DNA of 64,000 bases from Xanthostigma xanthostigma. Taxonomy: Eukaryota > Arthropoda > Insecta > Raphidioptera > Raphidiidae. The position numbers and the translations under genes are program-made. Below the pieces are notes generated by a model. It was not told where the DNA came from. It was given only the letters and a program-made list of their open reading frames with translations, and made no database searches. Shown here in pieces: positions 60,148 to 64,000 of the stretch. The stretch covers positions 37,397,501 to 37,461,500 of the forward strand of contig OY754465.1 in assembly GCA_963575645.1 (NCBI GenBank). Direction: 5' to 3'. Numbering within the stretch: position 1 is the first letter of the stretch; each line of letters starts with the position of its first letter.

Positions 60148-60475
60148 ATAATAATAAGCCGTTATGAAAAGTATACCATTATTATATAAAAAACACCGTT
60201 ATAGCATATATCTCGTCTGCGCATGCGCCGATTTTCCCCAAAAACAATAGGGCTCTTCATATTTGCATACCAAATATCCTCCCAAAAGGTTTCAATCCGC
60301 TCATCCGTTTGACCTGTATGGTGTTCACAGACAAACAGACTAACAGACGTACCGAGTTTTTTTTCAAAAATATATTTTATGATTCGGGGGACCTCAAAAC
60401 GGAAAGATATTGTAAAATTTTTGAAAAGTGATTTTTGACCTAAACCAGTACCATTCCCCTCTTGTGGGTTGGAAT
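60148..60475 (+). repeat. Dispersed repeat, inverted partner at 5641-5960
   Basis: 'GCCGTTATGAAAAGTATACC', 'TATAGCATATATCTCG', 'GCGCATGCGCCGATTTTCCC' and 'CGCTCATCCGTTTGACC'. A 134-codon minus frame spanning 60162-60566 is repeat sequence. Confidence 0.55.
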
Positions 60476-60602
60476 GGTAAAATGCAATCATACGTATAAT
60501 TACGATGACATTATGACCAGAAAATATGTATTTTACACTATTTTTTTTTATAAATCGTAATATCACATATGCGTTATTATGTACCTAGAACAATATAATT
60601 AT

Positions 60603-61476
60603 TAGTGTTGGGCATAATCGATATATTTCAATAATCGAATGAATCGAAATAATCGGTTTTTATAATCGAATGATCATTCGAATTATCGATTATGAATGAT
60701 GCGCAAACTTGGTAATTATTAATTTCGTTTTATTTACTTTTACAGTATAAGAGATTGATCATTCAAAATATCGATTATGAATTATGTTCTAACTTTGCAA
60801 TTTCGATTTGTTAATATTACTTAGCACAATATTTTAATGGAATCACTGGTACGATCGAATAGAAATAGAAATATATTTGTTATGCCCTAGATGGATACAT
60901 CGTCAATTGAGTTAAACATTAAAATTGAAATTTAAAAAATCCTTAATGTCATAAAAACAATTTTTTAGGAATTTGATTTAAGTTTGAACTTAAATTCTTT
61001 ACCACACTGAATTTCAGTTAAGCTATTTGGTAGTTTATTAAATAAAACACTGCCAAAGTAGGATGGATTTTTCTGAGACGTTTTCAATCTGCATTTCTTT
61101 AGTCTAATATCTTGATTGTTTCTTATGTCATGATTATGAATATCATTTAAATTAATACAAGCACCGCGTCACTTCATTATTCAACTATAAGTTAACCTTA
61201 ACACTAAGTACAACAAAGTATGTACAATCGAAACACCCCCACTCTCCAGTGCTAGCAAAGACTTCCCACCCCAGTGCATGTGATGCAGAAACCGAATGAT
61301 ATATCAATATATCACATTATATTAATCGAAAGTCGACATAGCAATAGTACTGTGTCGGGATTCAAATTTCATAATCGATTCAAGCGAATGATATCTCGGT
61401 TGCCATAATCGAATGATCTGTTATTCGGCCATAATCGAAATATTTCGATTATATCTTTCATAATCGCCCAACACTA
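60603..61476. mobile_element. hAT-type element, 874 bp, with AATCGA-rich ends
   Basis: Starts TAGTGTTGGGCATAATCGAT and ends CATAATCGCCCAACACTA, inverted. Flanks ATAATTAT (60595-60602) and ATAATTGT (61477-61484) match 7/8. Subterminal regions are packed with 'ATAATCGAATGAT' copies. No transposase. It holds a captured or inserted RT fragment. Confidence 0.7.
60965..61150 (-). pseudogene. Non-LTR RT C-terminal fragment inside the hAT element
   Basis: The minus frame from about 61147 to the stop at 60965 reads HNHDIRNNQDIRLKKCRL, then NPSYFGSVLFNKLP and a Lys-rich end. This is the 'H..NTR...I......R..K....Y.G..L(Y/F)NKLP' C-terminal block of jockey/CR1-type RT proteins. It is continuous for about 60 codons, without the upstream RT core and without an obvious microsatellite tail. 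It sits wholly within the inverted ends of the hAT-type element, so it inserted there or was captured. Confidence 0.6.
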
Positions 61477-61484
61477 ATAATTGT

Positions 61485-62150
61485 TGTTTAAGTAACGATA
61501 GTTCCCAGTAACCTTTAAAAATCAACGTATATTTCCGTTCAGCTTTACAAAATAATTTCATGCCCTACCCCTATTGTTGCTTTTGATTTTTGGTAGAGTA
61601 AATTTCAAAAATTGACGCTGTTACGAACTTTCTTATTTGGAATTTATTGTCCAAATAAAACTCTATTCTACTTTTATATTGAATCAATTACACATTTTTC
61701 GTTAATTGTATCGATATAAAAACATGTCATATTATATGTGAATTGATGATACAAAAAGTACCTATATTAATGGACTAATGTAATTTTTCTCACATTTATC
61801 TTTATTTACGGAAGAATGGTAAAAAAGAGAAAACGAATGAAACAATGAGATGTGAATGTTGAAGAGAGAAAACGAGAACTTTGTGTTGAGGTGACGGCGC
61901 GGCGTTATATAAAAAAATCGCAATTTCATATACCACACACACGTATATATACATATAAAAGGTGGTAGACAGACAGAAGATTGGAAATGTGTAAGGTACA
62001 CCAGTGACGTCACGTCCGATTCACTTATTTTATAGTTCAAGCTATACCTAGTTACAGAGAATATGATGGAAAACATCAAATCGGCGGAAGACTAATTCAA
62101 TTTTTCGTTGTCAATATCTTGAATACGACTTAACACTACCTAATGATTAT
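61485..62150. other. Unassigned stretch
   Basis: A 105-codon minus frame (61762-62079) has no recognised domain. Nothing else seen. Confidence 0.3.
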
Positions 62151-62400
62151 ACGCTAGGATTAGTATCGTTGACACGCGACCTTTGCGCTATCTTGTGTTT
62201 GATTTTTCAAAATCTGGCTCAGTCATGTAAATCAGCTTTATTTTTAACTATAAGAAGATATTTACGCACAATGTCAGTAAAAAAACTTTATAAATGATAG
62301 ACGTTTTTTAATTCAAGATTTTTTCATTCTTATTTTTGTTAACAAAATAACAGTTATATTTTTCATGTATTTAATAATGATTACAGACGTAAAATAAAAT
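62148..62400 (+). repeat. Direct repeat, copy 1 (copy 2 at 63754-64000)
   Basis: Shared blocks in order: 'TACGCTAGGA', 'AGCTTTATTTTTAACTATAA', 'TTTACGCACAATGTCAGTAA', 'CTTATTTTTGTTAACAA' and 'TTTTTCATGTATTTAATAA'. Copies are about 1.6 kb apart. Confidence 0.7.
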
Positions 62401-63753
62401 GGACTTTCCCTTGACGACGTATTGATGCAATTCATTTTTTCCCTAATTCATAAGAAAATCTAGGAAAACTGTGAAATTGTAATTCTGGATTTTTAGTTGG
62501 TGTTTTTTTACAATCAACAACCCAGCACTTCCGATTTGATAGTTTTTTCGCATTTTATTCAACAATTAATCCTTATTAAAATGCACGTATAACATAATAT
62601 GGCATTATAAGGTTTTGACTGAACCAGAATAAAAAAAAAACGCAAGAGGGCGCACAGGTCGTGTGTCAAAAATAGTTTCCTAGCGTTTTCAAGAAGTGTC
62701 AATTATTTACAATTACCATCCAATTTTTTTTACATACCTGATAGTCTCTCCAAAATCAAATGGATAAATGTTCATTATGAGGTCTTTCAGGTATGCGAAA
62801 AAACAAGCCTCCAATATGAAAGCTGGTCAGGTCAAAATATGTTATCTGGTATAATTTCACTACTAACACACTAAATCTTTAATATCTTTTTAACCGATTA
62901 ATTATTTTTAAAACTCACCATATTCTTATAAAAAGGCACGCTGATTCCAATAGGCACAAACAAATGTCTATCTCTTCTGGTTTACAAGTGCAATATAATT
63001 TCTCAAAATTAACAAAAAGTCTTCGAATGCCGATAATTTCAAAACCAAAAGAAATACAGATAGGTATTTGCTTGTCATCAGTTTAGAATAAAATATTGAC
63101 TTATCACGAGCTGCCCCTGATTGCCATTATAAAGACAAGGGAAGCCACGAAAGTCAGCCGATTCTTGAGTACCCTAGAGAGTTGCGTTTGTGCAGGTTTT
63201 GTAAAGGCATTGCAGCGTATAATTTGTGCCCAATTTTTTTCCTTTTTGATGGCGAAGAACGTAATTTTAATCAAAATTTATATCTACTTTCCGTATAGTG
63301 GTAAACCTACAAGAAACAGAAAAAAATAAGAAAAATAATTTAAAAAAGTTAAACCAGTGCAAACTTCAAAAAATAATTATTTTTTCTTTCATTTTACTAA
63401 CATCTGCATACCTACATTTAAATTGAAGTCAGTGCATTTATTTTTGTTTGATCATACTCTCTTAGTGGTTTGTTTACGTAGGTCAGTAAAAAGAAGAACT
63501 CAATTTCCACTAATTCGAAAATTAAAAGAACTTTTCCATAGTTACAATATTGAATTTTGACAAGATACAAGAAAAAAACTGATGAAACACAGTTTTTTAA
63601 CTCTTTTTTAATGTTTTTTAACAAATTTCAGTCATCGCACGAAGGTGCAATTTGGCAGATTGTGTATCATATACATATATAAATGATCCCTCAAATTTGC
63701 AACCTTTTTTGGAAATGTTTAGGGTCAAGTCATTTTCATTTTACTGCGGTCTA
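62401..63753. other. Interval between direct repeats, nothing recognised
   Basis: Frames of 67-77 codons without domains. No RT or transposase motif found between the two repeat copies. Confidence 0.35.
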
Positions 63754-64000
63754 TACGCTAGGAAAGTATTTTTGACATGCGATCTTTGCCCCATCTCGTG
63801 TTTGGTTTTTTAAAATCCGGTTCACTCAAAACTTACAAACACATGGACACCAGCTTTATTTTTAACTATAAAAAAATATTTACGCACAATGTCAGTAAAA
63901 AAACATTTTTTATTTCACAATTTTATTAGTCTTATTTTTGTTAACAATATAACTATTATGATATTTTTCATGTATTTAATAAAGATTACAGACCTAAAAT
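63754..64000 (+). repeat. Direct repeat, copy 2, cut by the window end
   Basis: Co-linear with 62148-62400 through 'ATTACAGACCTAAAAT'. Differences include small insertions in the first third. Confidence 0.7.

Noticed and set aside
60162..60566. 134-codon minus-strand frame
   Set aside because: Lies in a dispersed repeat also present, in pieces, near 5641-5960, 11686-12080 and 46460-46510. No recognised domain.

Overview
This 64 kb window looks like gene-free, AT-rich insect nuclear DNA made almost entirely of transposable-element debris. I found no intact host protein-coding gene. The longest open frames are about 150 codons or shorter, and those I could place fall inside repeats. The many TACCTA/TAGGTA words, the 'GAAGCCGCGGGTAG' tail near 3750, the 'GACAGACGGACGGACGGACAG ... 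AGAACCC' tail near 13080-13150 and the 'GTTAGTTACACCATTTATAA' repeat near 37365 are typical of Lepidoptera. I therefore favour a moth or butterfly, with moderate confidence.

The dominant object is a 16.8 kb foldback transposon at 18082-34868, flanked by a perfect 9-bp target duplication (GAAGATGGA at 18073-18081 and 34869-34877). Its arms start with about 800 bp of near-identical inverted sequence built from ~147-bp subrepeats. They continue as 163-bp tandem arrays in opposite orientation (about 49 copies left, about 26 right). The arrays surround a 2.9 kb loop that is itself a string of three smaller inverted repeats. No transposase is visible, so the element appears non-autonomous. The 9-bp duplication and repeat-built arms resemble Drosophila FB / Mutator-like foldbacks.

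Left flank (1-18072): a broken jockey/CR1-type reverse transcriptase split by a small inverted-repeat element (228-1343); several small DNA transposons, some with exact target duplications (8427-8869 TA; 9164-9547 hAT with CATTAATT; 10096-11097 foldback; 12346-12833 TA, nested in an older repeat); tRNA-Gly-, tRNA-Pro- and tRNA-Leu-like relics; and a 157-bp tandem repeat (16185-16720).

Right flank (34878-64000): a 1.15 kb TTAA element (36061-37212); an inverted copy of the 157-bp repeat; three LTR-like fragments (TGTAACA...TGTTACA type); a non-LTR RT C-terminus; hAT elements at 45460-46233 (with a decayed transposase C-terminus), 47251-47511 (perfect 8-bp duplication GGATAGAC, inside a tRNA-like sequence) and 60603-61476 (with an RT fragment inside); a Penelope-like remnant (49126-49745) with GIY-YIG residues and a decayed hammerhead-like motif; a perfect 87-bp hairpin closing on a tRNA-like loop (55806-56023); and a Harbinger-like element (57371-57716).

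Nothing here works together as a pathway. The common theme is inverted repeats at every scale, from 30 bp to 16.8 kb. The region could be a transposon sink, and possibly a source of hairpin RNA or piRNA. That last idea is inference only. All repeat boundaries and identities were read by eye, without alignment software.
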